A DNA stretch of 64,000 bases from an uncultured Chitinophagales bacterium (lineage in GTDB: Bacteria; Bacteroidota; Bacteroidia; Chitinophagales; UBA2359), in contig CALBCY010000094.1 of assembly GCA_937927195.1 (NCBI GenBank), positions 1 to 64,000 of the forward strand, written 5' to 3'. Shown here piece after piece: positions 55,221-64,000 of the stretch. Both the position numbers and the translations under genes were made by a program. The notes beneath the pieces are model-generated. The model saw only the letters and a list, made by a program, of their open reading frames with translations, was not told the origin of the DNA and searched no databases. How positions within the stretch are numbered: position 1 is the first letter of the stretch; every line of letters starts with the position of its first letter.

Positions 55221-56018
55221 ATGAAATGGAGTCATCAAAGAAATCTATTGTTGCCAGTAGTGGTTTTCTTTGTGTTTCTTTTAGTTCCTTTATCGACCAT
55301 TCCCAATAATCAATATTCGGTAAAATATCAGCTTGATAAATTTGAAAGAGTTCGATTGGCTGAAGAAAGTTCTGCAGAAAATTGTCAGTCAATGTTTGCC
55401 AAGCGAGGCTTGTCGTTTCCTCATTCAAAAGTGTTTGTTCGAATATTTAAGTATGAAAATATTGTGGAGCTTTGGGCTTTTGACTCTAAAAAAAATAAAT
55501 ACCTGAAAATTAAGGAGTATCCAATTTGTTTTATTTCTGGCGATTTGGGGCCCAAAAGGCAAGAAGGAGACGGCCAGGTTCCAGAAGGATTTTATAGAAT
55601 ATCTCATTTTAATCCCAGCAGCAAATACCATCTTTCACTTCAAATTAATTATCCCAATGCTTCTGATAAAATCAGAACAAGCAATCCTGCCAAGCCCGGC
55701 AACCTGATTATGATTCATGGAGATTGTGTATCAGCAGGTTGTGTTTCTATTCAGGATGACCCGATTGAGGAGTTTTATTGGATTTTGTTGAATGCAAGAG
55801 ATGCAGGACAAAGGGATATTCCTGTTCATGTTTTTCCTTGTAAAATGAGCAGCCTTCGATACAAGATAAAATGTTATTTGGAACGGGATAATTCTGGACT
55901 GTTGAGTTTTTGGGAAGAAATAAAAAGGGGATATGAGCATTTTGAAGAGCGCAAACAATTACCATCCATATCCGTAGAATCTGATGGAAGATACATTTTC
56001 GATACCAATAAAAGATAG
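55221..56018 (+). CDS. L,D-transpeptidase (YafK-like)
   Basis: A 265-residue exported enzyme with N-terminal signal-anchor ('LLLPVVVFFVFLLVPLSTIP') and a YkuD-type domain: 'VRIFKYENIVELWAFDSKKN', 'GDGQVPEGFYRISHFNPSS' and the active-site 'LIMIHGDCVSAGCVSIQDD', catalytic Cys at about residue 174. It forms or edits 3-3 peptide crosslinks or links proteins to peptidoglycan in the periplasm. It is followed after 2 bp by a small gene, so they form an operon. Confidence 0.92.
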   Translation: MKWSHQRNLLLPVVVFFVFLLVPLSTIPNNQYSVKYQLDKFERVRLAEESSAENCQSMFAKRGLSFPHSKVFVRIFKYENIVELWAFDSKKNKYLKIKEYPICFISGDLGPKRQEGDGQVPEGFYRISHFNPSSKYHLSLQINYPNASDKIRTSNPAKPGNLIMIHGDCVSAGCVSIQDDPIEEFYWILLNARDAGQRDIPVHVFPCKMSSLRYKIKCYLERDNSGLLSFWEEIKRGYEHFEERKQLPSISVESDGRYIFDTNKR

Positions 56019-56020
56019 TT

Positions 56021-56410
56021 ATGCGCCAAAACGACTATTTCAAAATTGCTATCGTTCTAATTCTTATTGGATGTTGTATGGTAAAATACCTAGGTTGCAA
56101 TGAATTGCCTCCTGTTCAAGAAGAAGAACGTTTGGAAAAAGTGAAAAATACTGTTTTCGTTTTCCTTGAAGCATTGAAAAAAGAAGATATTTCATTAGCA
56201 GCAAGATATTCCTCAGAGAATGCTCTTGAATCTGCAATGGCTATACCAGTAGATCACATCGATCAGTTTTCAATCCATGACATAGACTCTGATAAAAAGA
56301 CGGCTCAGGTTAGTACAATGATCAATGAGCAACATGAAACGGAAGTCTATTTGCTAAGGACCAATGATGGATGGAAAGTGAATGGTTTGATAGGGAAAGA
56401 AAGCCTTTAA
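56021..56410 (+). CDS. Small NTF2-like/DUF4878-like exported protein
   Basis: A 129-residue protein with an N-terminal hydrophobic segment ('IAIVLILIGCCMVKYLGC') and a short alpha+beta domain: 'LEKVKNTVFVFLEALKKEDI', 'ISLAARYSSENAL', 'KKTAQVSTMINEQHETEVYL' and 'NDGWKVNGLIG', as in NTF2-like lipoproteins. The function is unknown. It starts 2 bp after the L,D-transpeptidase and may be its partner. The repeat block at 56409-56820 begins at its stop codon. Confidence 0.75.
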   Translation: MRQNDYFKIAIVLILIGCCMVKYLGCNELPPVQEEERLEKVKNTVFVFLEALKKEDISLAARYSSENALESAMAIPVDHIDQFSIHDIDSDKKTAQVSTMINEQHETEVYLLRTNDGWKVNGLIGKESL

Positions 56411-56820
56411 CAAACAAGTTGTCTTATGTTTTTCTGAGTGGTTTGTAATTTTGAACCACATAGGACACATAGGACACATAGATTTTTTTTTGTACTATAA
56501 ATTTTTGTAGTATTCCACCTTGAGTATTTGCAATTTAATGGAGTAACAAACAAGGTGTCTTATGTTTTTCTGAGTGGTTTGTAATTTTGAACCACATAGG
56601 ACACATAGGACACATAGATTTTTTTTATTGTACTATAAATTTTTGTAGTATTCTACCTTGAGCATTTGCAAATTAACGGAGTAAAAAACTAGGTGTCCTA
56701 TGTTTTTCTGAGTGGTTTGTAATTTTGAACCACATAGGACACATAGGACACATAGATTTTTTTTATTGTACTATAAATTTTTGTACCATTCCACCTTGAG
56801 CATTTGCAACTTTAACGAAG
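56409..56820. repeat. Triplicated 136-138-bp unit containing a T9SS gene end
   Basis: Three tandem copies (starting about 56409, 56545 and 56683; periods 136 and 138 bp). Each holds a GTGGTT...AACCAC hairpin within a longer stem of GTGTCCTAT / ATAGGACAC type (the latter doubled), a poly-T, and a copy of the last roughly 45 bp of the 654-residue T9SS gene. Copy three includes the real gene end. Copies one and two keep degenerate codons for 'ANxQGG/RILQKFIVQ' on the minus strand. Confidence 0.9.
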
Positions 56821-58724
56821 TATAGGCCAGCATTGAAATCTACAACATTTAAGTTCAATCTATTTAAACCAATGTTTTGAAAGTTGGTTGGAATGTTTTG
56901 AACCAATCTTCCGCTTTGATCATAAATGTCAAGGCTAAGTTTTTCTGTTTGGCTTAGTAAGCTGTATTCTATCGTTACAAGATTTTTAGCAAGAGTTGGA
57001 TAGACTTTCAAATTGTTTAACTCATTCAGTTCATCCAAGCCGGTTATAACATCTGTTACCGTTATCGTTTCACAGGCTGTACTTATCGTGTCTACCTCAT
57101 TATTATTTACTTCTAGGCAAATCATAAAAGTTCCATTTTCAGCATAGGTATAAGAGCCTGGTTCTGCAACTGTAACAATTGTTCCATCTCCAAAATTCCA
57201 AGTATAGTTTTGAGCAAAAGTTGAATTATCTTCAATCAAAATGGTTTGATTACTACCAGGAGTTTGAGTAACTGTAAATGCCGCAGTGGCTGAAGTTGGT
57301 TCTTCTGGAAAGGTCACCGCAATCATAACTGTTTCAGTTGTTACCAATCCGTTTGTGCCGGTAGCAGTTACGGTTATGGTGAATTGCCCTTCAGTTCCAT
57401 ATTGGTGCTCTACACTCTGGCCCATGCCAGTGCCACCATCACCGAATGTCCAATCATAACTTGCAACATCGTCTTGGGTTACAACATTTGCTGTAAACAA
57501 TCCCAATCCATTGATATTGGCGACCACTTCAATTTGTGGAGGATTTTGAACAGGTGTTTCAACTTCAAATCCGATTTCAGCAAGCTGTCCAAAATTAGCA
57601 GTAACTGGAATGGTTGTTCCATTGAATGTCAAAGAAATACTTCCAGACCCCGTAAGACCATCACCACCTAAATCTTCCATAATGAATGTGTAGCATCCGT
57701 CATTGGCAAAATTAAAAGTTTCATTGTAATCTGTATTGTTTTGTAAGGTTCCGTTTTGATAAACAATAGAACCCGTTGAATTCTCAACTCTCCAGGTAAA
57801 TTCACTAGAGGAATTGTCTGTTGTTAAATTCATTTCTAAAGACGATGTTCCAATGTTTGGAACAGCTCCAACAGAAACAGTGAATTCATTGTTATCACTG
57901 AACTCATCTGCAACGCCATTAGGAAGACTCAAGACAAGCTTTAAATTTAGGTCGTCATCAGATTCAACTGGATTAAAATCAAGTGTTTCGATCGTATATG
58001 GAGTCATTACTCCAGTCCATTCTAAAACTTGAACGGGACTGTTGTTATTGAAAAGTGTAGCGGTAAAGGAGGTCAGTTGAATGGCAGGCTCAGTTCCTAA
58101 ATTTTGAATCTTAAAGCTAGGAGCAATGGTTTGACAAAAGTCAGCTGCTCCTTCATAAGAGAGCACGCCAATATTATTGGTTCCGGCAGGAACTAAATTA
58201 TTGTAGTTTGCTGGATCTGCAGCTGCTGATATGATCCCGACAGGATCATCTAAAATAGCAACCGCATCTAGTGTGTTTGCGATTCTATTTGGCGTAATCA
58301 CATATACATACGGGAAAGATGCGCCAATAAGAAAATCATTGGCGAAAGTTCCAGAATTGTTAACAATTGGGAAATTGAGCTGGTCCATCCAAGAGGTTCC
58401 AAAAACAGTTGGATCTGTTAAATCCGAATTGGGAACATCTGTCGTTTCGATGGCTAAAAAGAAAACGCTGTTGTCACCATTTTGGCCTAATGCATCATTT
58501 GCTGTATTAAGACCTGGAAGGTAATTCCAACTGCTGACCAAATCAGCAGCGTCAAAAGCAGCTAGAACCACGGTTTTACCTGCATCCAACTCAGAATACA
58601 ATACGTGGTTAACACCAGCAATATCTTGAAGGGCAAAGTTTGGAGAAATACTATTTGGGGCTAATTGAGCTTGTAGTATAAGTCCAAAAAGCATGAAAAG
58701 TAAGCAATTAAATATCTTTTTCAT
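56763..58724 (-). CDS. T9SS-sorted protein with redoxin-like N-terminus and PKD domains
   Basis: A 653-residue secreted protein: signal peptide ('LLFMLFGLILQAQ'), an N-terminal peroxiredoxin/AhpC-TSA-like domain ('SPNFALQDIAGVNHVLYSEL', 'KTVVLAAFDAADLVSSW') lacking the usual active Cys, a CARDB-like middle, two PKD domains ('YDWTFGDGGTGMGQSVEHQY', 'YTWNFGDGTIVTVAEPGSYT') and a type A T9SS sorting domain at the end ('LKVYPTLAKNLVTIEYSL', 'LYFVKVANAQGGMVQKFIVQ'). It is similar in plan to the next protein at 58854-61781. The ATG at 58724 is preferred over an upstream TTG. Its 3' end is triplicated downstream. Confidence 0.88.
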   Translation of the reverse strand: MKKIFNCLLFMLFGLILQAQLAPNSISPNFALQDIAGVNHVLYSELDAGKTVVLAAFDAADLVSSWNYLPGLNTANDALGQNGDNSVFFLAIETTDVPNSDLTDPTVFGTSWMDQLNFPIVNNSGTFANDFLIGASFPYVYVITPNRIANTLDAVAILDDPVGIISAAADPANYNNLVPAGTNNIGVLSYEGAADFCQTIAPSFKIQNLGTEPAIQLTSFTATLFNNNSPVQVLEWTGVMTPYTIETLDFNPVESDDDLNLKLVLSLPNGVADEFSDNNEFTVSVGAVPNIGTSSLEMNLTTDNSSSEFTWRVENSTGSIVYQNGTLQNNTDYNETFNFANDGCYTFIMEDLGGDGLTGSGSISLTFNGTTIPVTANFGQLAEIGFEVETPVQNPPQIEVVANINGLGLFTANVVTQDDVASYDWTFGDGGTGMGQSVEHQYGTEGQFTITVTATGTNGLVTTETVMIAVTFPEEPTSATAAFTVTQTPGSNQTILIEDNSTFAQNYTWNFGDGTIVTVAEPGSYTYAENGTFMICLEVNNNEVDTISTACETITVTDVITGLDELNELNNLKVYPTLAKNLVTIEYSLLSQTEKLSLDIYDQSGRLVQNIPTNFQNIGLNRLNLNVVDFNAGLYFVKVANAQGGMVQKFIVQ

Positions 58725-58801
58725 TTTATTGAGTTTCAATTTGAAAGTAAAAACAATAAATTACAATAACAAAAGTAACATTTAATAGTAATGCAATAAA
58801 A

Positions 58802-58831
58802 AAAGGTGTGCCATTTTTATGGCACACCTTT
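58802..58831 (-). terminator. Rho-independent terminator of the 975-residue gene
   Basis: Perfect 13-bp stem AAAGGTGTGCCAT / ATGGCACACCTTT with a TTTT loop. On the minus strand it is followed by a T-run (58801 leftward). Confidence 0.92.
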
Positions 58832-58853
58832 CAATATTTTTCTATTAGTAAAA

Positions 58854-61781
58854 TTATTTACTAATTACAAAGCGTTGATTGCTTGATTTGTCATTACTGT
58901 TGATCTTAACGAAATAAACTCCATTTGCGAAGTTTCCTGTATCAACCTTAATTTGTTGTTCACCAACTGTTAATTCACTATTGCTAACTAGCGCAACTCT
59001 TTGACCAACGATGTTTAGAATTTCAACATTGAAGTTGTCATTCTCTAAAACGTTGAATCTAATAGTAACTTCGTTAACTGCAGGAACTGGGAATACTTCT
59101 AAAGAATTGATTGAAGTCAATTCACTTATTCCAACATTTGTTGCATTCGTAATAGAAACAGTCTTACATGCTTGATTTTGTCCAACAGTATTTTTAGCGA
59201 CCAAGCAAAGTTGGTATTCACCATTGAATTCATAAGTATGTTCTTCTGGCGCTTGAACGTCAACTGGATCTGAATCATCTCCAAATGACCATGCCCACAA
59301 TGTTGCAAACAATGACATGTCAGTAACTGAAACAGAATTGCCATCCTGAACCATTTCAAAATCCGCCGTTGGAGCTTCTGCAACTGTAACAGTTTGAGTT
59401 ACTTCAGTTGTCCCGAACTCATTTGTCATAATATAAGTAATGGTATAATCTCCATTTGCAGTATAAGAATAATCAGTTGGAATTTCACCACTAATTGTTT
59501 CTGAACCATCACCAAAGTTGATAGCAAAATCTTCTCCAAAAGCTTCAGTTGTACTTACACTAACATCAGCAGTTGTTTCAGTAGATTGAACAACATCCAA
59601 GGTTCCCGATGGAACTTCCGCAACAACAACCTCTTCAGTATAAACACTTTCACCATATTGGTTACTAATTGTGTAGGTAATTGTATAAGTACCATTTTCA
59701 GAATAAGTGTAAGAAGAAATATTGCCACTTACAGGATCAGAACCATCTCCTAAATCAATAATAGTCTCGTCAGGATCTGTACTATTAAAATCAACATTAG
59801 CGTCAATTGAAACATTGGATGAGTTTCCATCAACTTGGCTAACTGAAAGATTTCCAACTGGAGGACCAGGTACAAACACTCTGTTACATGAAGAGGAAAC
59901 CTCACCATTTTCATCAGTAATTGTTAATGTAACAACATAATTTCCAGAACTTTCATAAGTGTAATCATGTGGGCCTTCACCTGAAATAGGATCACTTCCG
60001 TCACCAAAATCCCAACTGTATTCAGCAGCGTTAACTGACTGATCAGTAACTTCAATATTGAATTCATCATTGTTATCTTGATCTAAATCAAAAGCAGAAA
60101 CTGCAAATATTGATTGGTCTAATCTTAAATCTGCTTGAAATGAATTGATTACATTTCTATTTGAAATAGCATCATCATATTTTTGTACGCAACCAATAAC
60201 TCTGATGTGGTTTTCATCGTAACCTGCTGGAAGTGTGTACGCAAATTCATAAGTATATTCTTCATTCTTTTCTATTGCATCAGGTAAGCTACAATCTTTT
60301 CCCCAAGCGGTTCCTAAAATTTTACGTCCAACATGATCGTAAATCATTTGACCTGCTGGAATTGGATCTCCACCTGCTGCATAGTCAACACCACCGCCAC
60401 TTAAAGCGCCAGCACCACCACCACTGTAGTAGTTAACTTGATTATAACCTGAACTTGTTCCTGTTACTTCCATTTCAACAATCATGGCATTCATTCTATA
60501 TTCAGTCGATCTATCCAAGATAAATTCTGAAGATACTTGAATTGTAATTTGACGACTATCAGCATCCCATCCAGAAACAACTCCTACAGATGCTATTGGA
60601 ACATCGTTTGCAATTCTGTTTAAGAATACTGGTTCAAAATCAGCAGGATCTACCTCTAAAGCTCTGTCAGCAACACCACTTGGGTAGCCACCAATATAAT
60701 TTCCGATAGTAGCATCCCATTCAGCATCTTCCATTGGATCATCGTTGTGAACTGCAACAATAATTGCATTTTCATAATTATCTTCCATGTACTCATTGAA
60801 AACGTGCCCTCTTGGACACCATCCACACCATGTACCAGTAGCCTCTTCTAAAAGAACAAACTTTTCAGGAATTTCTCCTACTGCAAAAAACGATGCATTA
60901 GCTGAATTGTTATCAACATTATCATCGTCCCCTCCATTGATGTTTGTAAGCATAAATTCAACTTCATAAGGTCCTTCTGCTGGAACTGGAATGTCCTCAT
61001 CTAATTCAAATGTAAAAGACTCAAACGTCTCCATATTAACATTGAATCCGTCTTCTGATTGAACAATTGTTTCTCCACCATTTACACTGTATTCCAAATC
61101 AAAAGAAGTAATGTTTGAAGATCCTACATTGATTACAGAAATGGAAGCACCCTGTCCGCCAACTACTGCAAGTTCCGGTAATGATGCATTTAACAAAGAT
61201 AAATCTACAGCCAAGAGTTCACCATAAACAGTTACATTGTCAAGAGCTAATCCATAGTTCCAGCCAGTGCCATCTGTGTATTTAAAACGAATGTCAAGCG
61301 TTTGTCCTGACAAACCACTCAATTCAATTGTATAGCCATTAACCCAAGAGGTATTATTAGCTGCTGTAACCAATTCTTCTGCGACCCATTCTCCAGATCC
61401 TGAAGTCTTGTATTCAACAAAAGCTTGTTCGTTATTTCCTTGATAATCCCCATTAAAGAAGAAGAAATCAAAAGAAATTGTAACCGTTCCATCGTAACTT
61501 CCAATATCCATTGTTGGAAGATTCAAATATTCTTGGTTTTTGTCACAATTACAGCCGTCGTCATTTGTCGCAATAACTCCAGTTCGCTCAGGAACAGCAA
61601 AAGCCGCTGAACTAACATCAGTCGATGAGCCAACAATAAATCCTCCATCGCTTGCTGCGGATTCTACAGACCAGCCGCTAGGAAGAGCGCCATCTTCAAA
61701 GAATTCGGCGGCATATTGTGCTTGCAAAGCAAACGGCAGGCACATTAGTAAAAAACAGAAAATAGTAGACTTTTTCATCAT
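58854..61781 (-). CDS. Large T9SS-sorted Omp28-like protein with CxxC and PKD domains
   Basis: A 975-residue secreted protein. In order: signal peptide; a choice-of-anchor-J-like domain (about 25-190; 'SGWSVESAASDGGFIVGSS'); a linker; an Omp28-related thioredoxin-like domain with 'LLEEATGTWCGWCPRGHVFN' (CGWC near 318) and 'IIVAVHNDDPMEDAEWD'; four PKD-type repeats with 'FGDGS.PISGE' motifs (about 595-900); and a type A sorting domain ('LEVFPVPAVNEVTIRFNV', 'GVYFVKINSN'). Exported to the surface by type IX secretion. The redox role of the CxxC is inferred. Confidence 0.88.
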   Translation of the reverse strand: MMKKSTIFCFLLMCLPFALQAQYAAEFFEDGALPSGWSVESAASDGGFIVGSSTDVSSAAFAVPERTGVIATNDDGCNCDKNQEYLNLPTMDIGSYDGTVTISFDFFFFNGDYQGNNEQAFVEYKTSGSGEWVAEELVTAANNTSWVNGYTIELSGLSGQTLDIRFKYTDGTGWNYGLALDNVTVYGELLAVDLSLLNASLPELAVVGGQGASISVINVGSSNITSFDLEYSVNGGETIVQSEDGFNVNMETFESFTFELDEDIPVPAEGPYEVEFMLTNINGGDDDNVDNNSANASFFAVGEIPEKFVLLEEATGTWCGWCPRGHVFNEYMEDNYENAIIVAVHNDDPMEDAEWDATIGNYIGGYPSGVADRALEVDPADFEPVFLNRIANDVPIASVGVVSGWDADSRQITIQVSSEFILDRSTEYRMNAMIVEMEVTGTSSGYNQVNYYSGGGAGALSGGGVDYAAGGDPIPAGQMIYDHVGRKILGTAWGKDCSLPDAIEKNEEYTYEFAYTLPAGYDENHIRVIGCVQKYDDAISNRNVINSFQADLRLDQSIFAVSAFDLDQDNNDEFNIEVTDQSVNAAEYSWDFGDGSDPISGEGPHDYTYESSGNYVVTLTITDENGEVSSSCNRVFVPGPPVGNLSVSQVDGNSSNVSIDANVDFNSTDPDETIIDLGDGSDPVSGNISSYTYSENGTYTITYTISNQYGESVYTEEVVVAEVPSGTLDVVQSTETTADVSVSTTEAFGEDFAINFGDGSETISGEIPTDYSYTANGDYTITYIMTNEFGTTEVTQTVTVAEAPTADFEMVQDGNSVSVTDMSLFATLWAWSFGDDSDPVDVQAPEEHTYEFNGEYQLCLVAKNTVGQNQACKTVSITNATNVGISELTSINSLEVFPVPAVNEVTIRFNVLENDNFNVEILNIVGQRVALVSNSELTVGEQQIKVDTGNFANGVYFVKINSNDKSSNQRFVISK

Positions 61782-61993
61782 ATTAAGTAATTTGGGTGGA
61801 TAAAATTTTGTTTAGATTAATTGTAATAATGAACAATATAAGCAATTCCTTTCTTCCATTTTAATGGCTTTTGAATATTTAATTGAAATGGAAATAATAT
61901 TGATGAAATCTGTATCTTAACGGACATAAAACCACTAATAATGCGGTATTGTGTCGATTTGGTCGAACAATGCGATATTTAATCACAAAATTT

Positions 61994-62377
61994 ATGGAAG
62001 AGGAATATCTTGCACACAACAAAGCTTTTGGCGATCGTGGAGAAGAAATTGCTGTTGAATTTTTATTAAAGGACGGCTATAACATATTACACAAGAATTG
62101 GCGCTTTGGAAGGCTTGAAATGGACATTGTTGCAGAAAAAGATTCCTTGGTGATTTTTGTGGAGGTGAAAACTCGGAAAAACGAACTTTTTGGACTACCA
62201 GAAGATTCAGTTGATCATTTAAAAGAAAAAAAAATAGCCAAATTGGCTGCTAAGTATATGGAAGAATTTCAAATTGAGAAAGAGGTTCGATTTGATATTA
62301 TTTCTATTATTCTAAAAACAGATTACATTAAAATTAAGCAAATAAAAGATGCATTTTTCCCATTTGAGACTTTCTAA
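61994..62377 (+). CDS. YraN/UPF0102 nuclease-fold protein
   Basis: A 127-residue protein of the YraN family, with the PD-(D/E)XK-like core of Holliday-junction-resolvase type: 'GDRGEEIAVEFLLKDGYNIL', 'KNWRFGRLEMDIVAEKDSLV' and 'IFVEVKTRKNELFG', giving E...D...ExK. No activity is proven for the family. The ATG at 61994 is chosen as it leaves the usual short N-terminus. The last 29 bases overlap the start of the next gene. Confidence 0.9.
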   Translation: MEEEYLAHNKAFGDRGEEIAVEFLLKDGYNILHKNWRFGRLEMDIVAEKDSLVIFVEVKTRKNELFGLPEDSVDHLKEKKIAKLAAKYMEEFQIEKEVRFDIISIILKTDYIKIKQIKDAFFPFETF

Positions 62378-64000
62378 AACTTGTTTAACATTGCTTTTGG
62401 CAATTTTTATTTTTGGTGAAATAAACCAAATTCAAGCTCAATCCCCAGTTCACTTACCAAAAGGAATGACGGAGGCTGAAATTCCATTGATGGATGCCTA
62501 TTTAAGAAATGTTCAGGCAACAGGAATTGTCAATTCGCCTACTTCGCCTGTAAGAACAGCAGCTGAATGGGAAGAAGCCGATGCCTTGGTGCTGGCTTGG
62601 CAATCTTATCCAAACATTTTAAGACAAATTGTTCAACATGCCAAAGAGGAAGTTGAAGTAGTTATTGTAACCAATAATCCAACAAGTGTTGTCAACTATC
62701 TTTCAGGTGGAGGAGTGGACACCAGCAATGTTACTTTCATTAATGAAAATACCAATTCTATTTGGATTAGAGATTTTGGACAATGGAATGTCTATACCAA
62801 TGAAGTTGATTCTCTTTTGCTGATTGATTGGATTTATAACCGTCCGCGACCTTTGGATGACAATGTCCCAACCTATGTTGCAGAACTGTTTGATTTACCG
62901 CTTTACCAAACGCTGGAATCTCCCAATAACCTGGTTCATACAGGTGGTAATTTTATGGTGGATGGAATGGGAACAGGATTTAGTTCGAATTTGGTATTGG
63001 ATGAAAATGATGGGAATGGGATATACAACAATGTCGATTACCCTGATCATACAGAAGAAGAGATTGATGAAATAATGTATGATTATATGGGCATTACCCG
63101 ATTTATTAAAATGACCAATTTGCCTTATGATGCGATTCATCACATTGATATGCACATGAAGTTGATAGATGAAGAAACGATTCTAATTAGTGAATATCCT
63201 ACAGGTGTAGCGGATGGACCGCAAATTGAAGAGAACATTGAATACATTCAAAACAATTTTGTCAGTATTTTTGGGGAACCATATGATATTATAAGAATTC
63301 CTGCTCCAGCGGACCAAGATGGAGATTATCCCGATCAAAATGGATATTATAGAACTTTCACAAATAGTATTTTCATCAATAAAACGGTTCTTGTTCCCGT
63401 TTATGGTTCTTCAGATCAAGAGTTTGCCTTAGACCTTTACAGAGAGATACTTCCTGGTTATAATATTATTGGAATTAATTGCAATCAAATAATTCCAGCT
63501 TCAGGAGCACTGCACTGTATTACAAAGCTTGTTCACACAGACGATCCACTTTTGATTGTTCACAATCCATTGGATGATGCGGTCGATTCTTCAAATTTTA
63601 ATGCTTATGATCTGTCTGCGTTTATTCGACATAGGTCCGATATTGCATCGGCAACCATAAGCTATAGAATCCATGCAGATTCAACCTATCAAAGTTTGCC
63701 TATGACTTTTGATGACAACAACAATTGGCTAGCAGGAATTCCTGTCCAATTGGATAGTACAAATGTTCAATATTTCATCGAGGCAACAAGTAATTCTGGA
63801 AAGACGATGGTCCGTCCGATTACAGCTCCTGAAGGTTATTGGGACTTTAATGTATACAATGGTTTAAAACAATTTTCAGATACGATGGCAATAGACACCA
63901 TGATGGTTGATACAATGCAAATTGATACTACCATGGTCGATACAATGATGATCGATAGCATGATCGTTGGAATTTCTCAGCTAGAAGCAACTGGCCTCAT
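62349..64000 (+). CDS. Secreted agmatine/peptidyl-arginine deiminase-like protein (3' cut by window)
   Basis: At least 550 residues, open at the window end. Signal peptide ('LLLAIFIFGEINQIQAQ'), then the agmatine deiminase/PPAD (PAD_porph) fold: 'AEWEEADALVLAWQSYP', 'SIWIRDFGQWNVY' (Asp near 142), 'LVHTGGNFMVDGMG', 'AIHHIDMHMKLID' (His near 265), and 'NQIIPASGALHCITK' with the catalytic Cys near residue 390. From about 513 a linker of 'DTMxV/I' repeats leads to 'VGISQLEATGL', the usual start of a T9SS sorting domain. The enzyme should hydrolyse guanidino groups outside the cell. Agmatine or protein arginine is the open question. ATG 62349 overlaps yraN by 29 bp. Confidence 0.88.
   Translation, partial: MHFSHLRLSKTCLTLLLAIFIFGEINQIQAQSPVHLPKGMTEAEIPLMDAYLRNVQATGIVNSPTSPVRTAAEWEEADALVLAWQSYPNILRQIVQHAKEEVEVVIVTNNPTSVVNYLSGGGVDTSNVTFINENTNSIWIRDFGQWNVYTNEVDSLLLIDWIYNRPRPLDDNVPTYVAELFDLPLYQTLESPNNLVHTGGNFMVDGMGTGFSSNLVLDENDGNGIYNNVDYPDHTEEEIDEIMYDYMGITRFIKMTNLPYDAIHHIDMHMKLIDEETILISEYPTGVADGPQIEENIEYIQNNFVSIFGEPYDIIRIPAPADQDGDYPDQNGYYRTFTNSIFINKTVLVPVYGSSDQEFALDLYREILPGYNIIGINCNQIIPASGALHCITKLVHTDDPLLIVHNPLDDAVDSSNFNAYDLSAFIRHRSDIASATISYRIHADSTYQSLPMTFDDNNNWLAGIPVQLDSTNVQYFIEATSNSGKTMVRPITAPEGYWDFNVYNGLKQFSDTMAIDTMMVDTMQIDTTMVDTMMIDSMIVGISQLEATGL

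Noticed and set aside
62824-63155. Frames within the deiminase gene on both strands
   Set aside because: They are shadows of the long open deiminase frame, which has clear catalytic motifs.

Overview
The window looks like chromosomal DNA of a low-GC member of the Bacteroidota, most likely a Saprospiraceae-type (Saprospirales) bacterium. The evidence is type IX secretion (T9SS) sorting domains, a FecI sigma / FecR / TonB receptor / DUF4249 cluster, a ParA-ParB-DUF5683-DapB neighbourhood, paired DUF1800 and DUF1501 genes, and repeated Bacteroidetes-type promoters (TTTG, about 20 nt, TAnnTTTG) without clear Shine-Dalgarno sites. The species assignment is inference. I saw no rRNA or tRNA gene, CRISPR array, intact insertion sequence or prophage.

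Layout. 0-12.6 kb holds cell-surface and secreted functions: DUF1800 and DUF1501 proteins, two proteins sharing a dockerin-like C-terminal module, an ArnT/PMT-like glycosyltransferase, a GH3 beta-glucosidase and an LVIVD-repeat protein. At 12.6-12.94 kb an operator-like cluster of inverted repeats, a promoter and a strong terminator bracket about 250 nt without a gene, which is a candidate small RNA. 13-26.8 kb is housekeeping and stress: dxr, TonB-like and MORN proteins, a CCG-domain protein with glutathione peroxidase, rhodanese and TlpA-like proteins, PabB, an SDR/TetR pair with a double palindromic operator, a SirB1-like protein, a Pif1-type helicase, and ilvE with a possible leader-peptide attenuator. 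27.8-33.4 kb is an ECF sigma - FecR - TonB receptor - DUF4249 operon. 33.5-43.7 kb carries a LuxC-like acyl-CoA reductase lacking its expected cysteine, a divergent ferredoxin, a paralogue pair of secreted proteins, a fused 2-oxoacid dehydrogenase E1, DUF1573, and two PLP enzymes. 43.8-52.1 kb holds an anchored nuclease-like protein, DUF389, a serine-hydrolase pseudogene, dapB, DUF5683, parB and parA. 52.2-64 kb has a metal-dependent hydrolase, a flavin reductase, a saccharopine/alanine-dehydrogenase-like enzyme, an L,D-transpeptidase pair, two large T9SS proteins, YraN, and the start of a secreted deiminase cut by the window end.

How the parts fit. Several genes feed the cell envelope (dxr for isoprenoids, dapB for diaminopimelate, L,D-transpeptidase, TonB-type proteins, T9SS cargo). 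Amino-acid and cofactor metabolism is represented by ilvE, the class IV and class I aminotransferases, the fused E1 and pabB. Intergenic spaces carry many short tandem or inverted repeats, and several hairpins have one arm duplicated. The most interesting regulatory candidates are the ilvE leader, the 12.6-12.9 kb operator/RNA locus and the terminator-embedded promoter of the aminotransferase at 41.0 kb.
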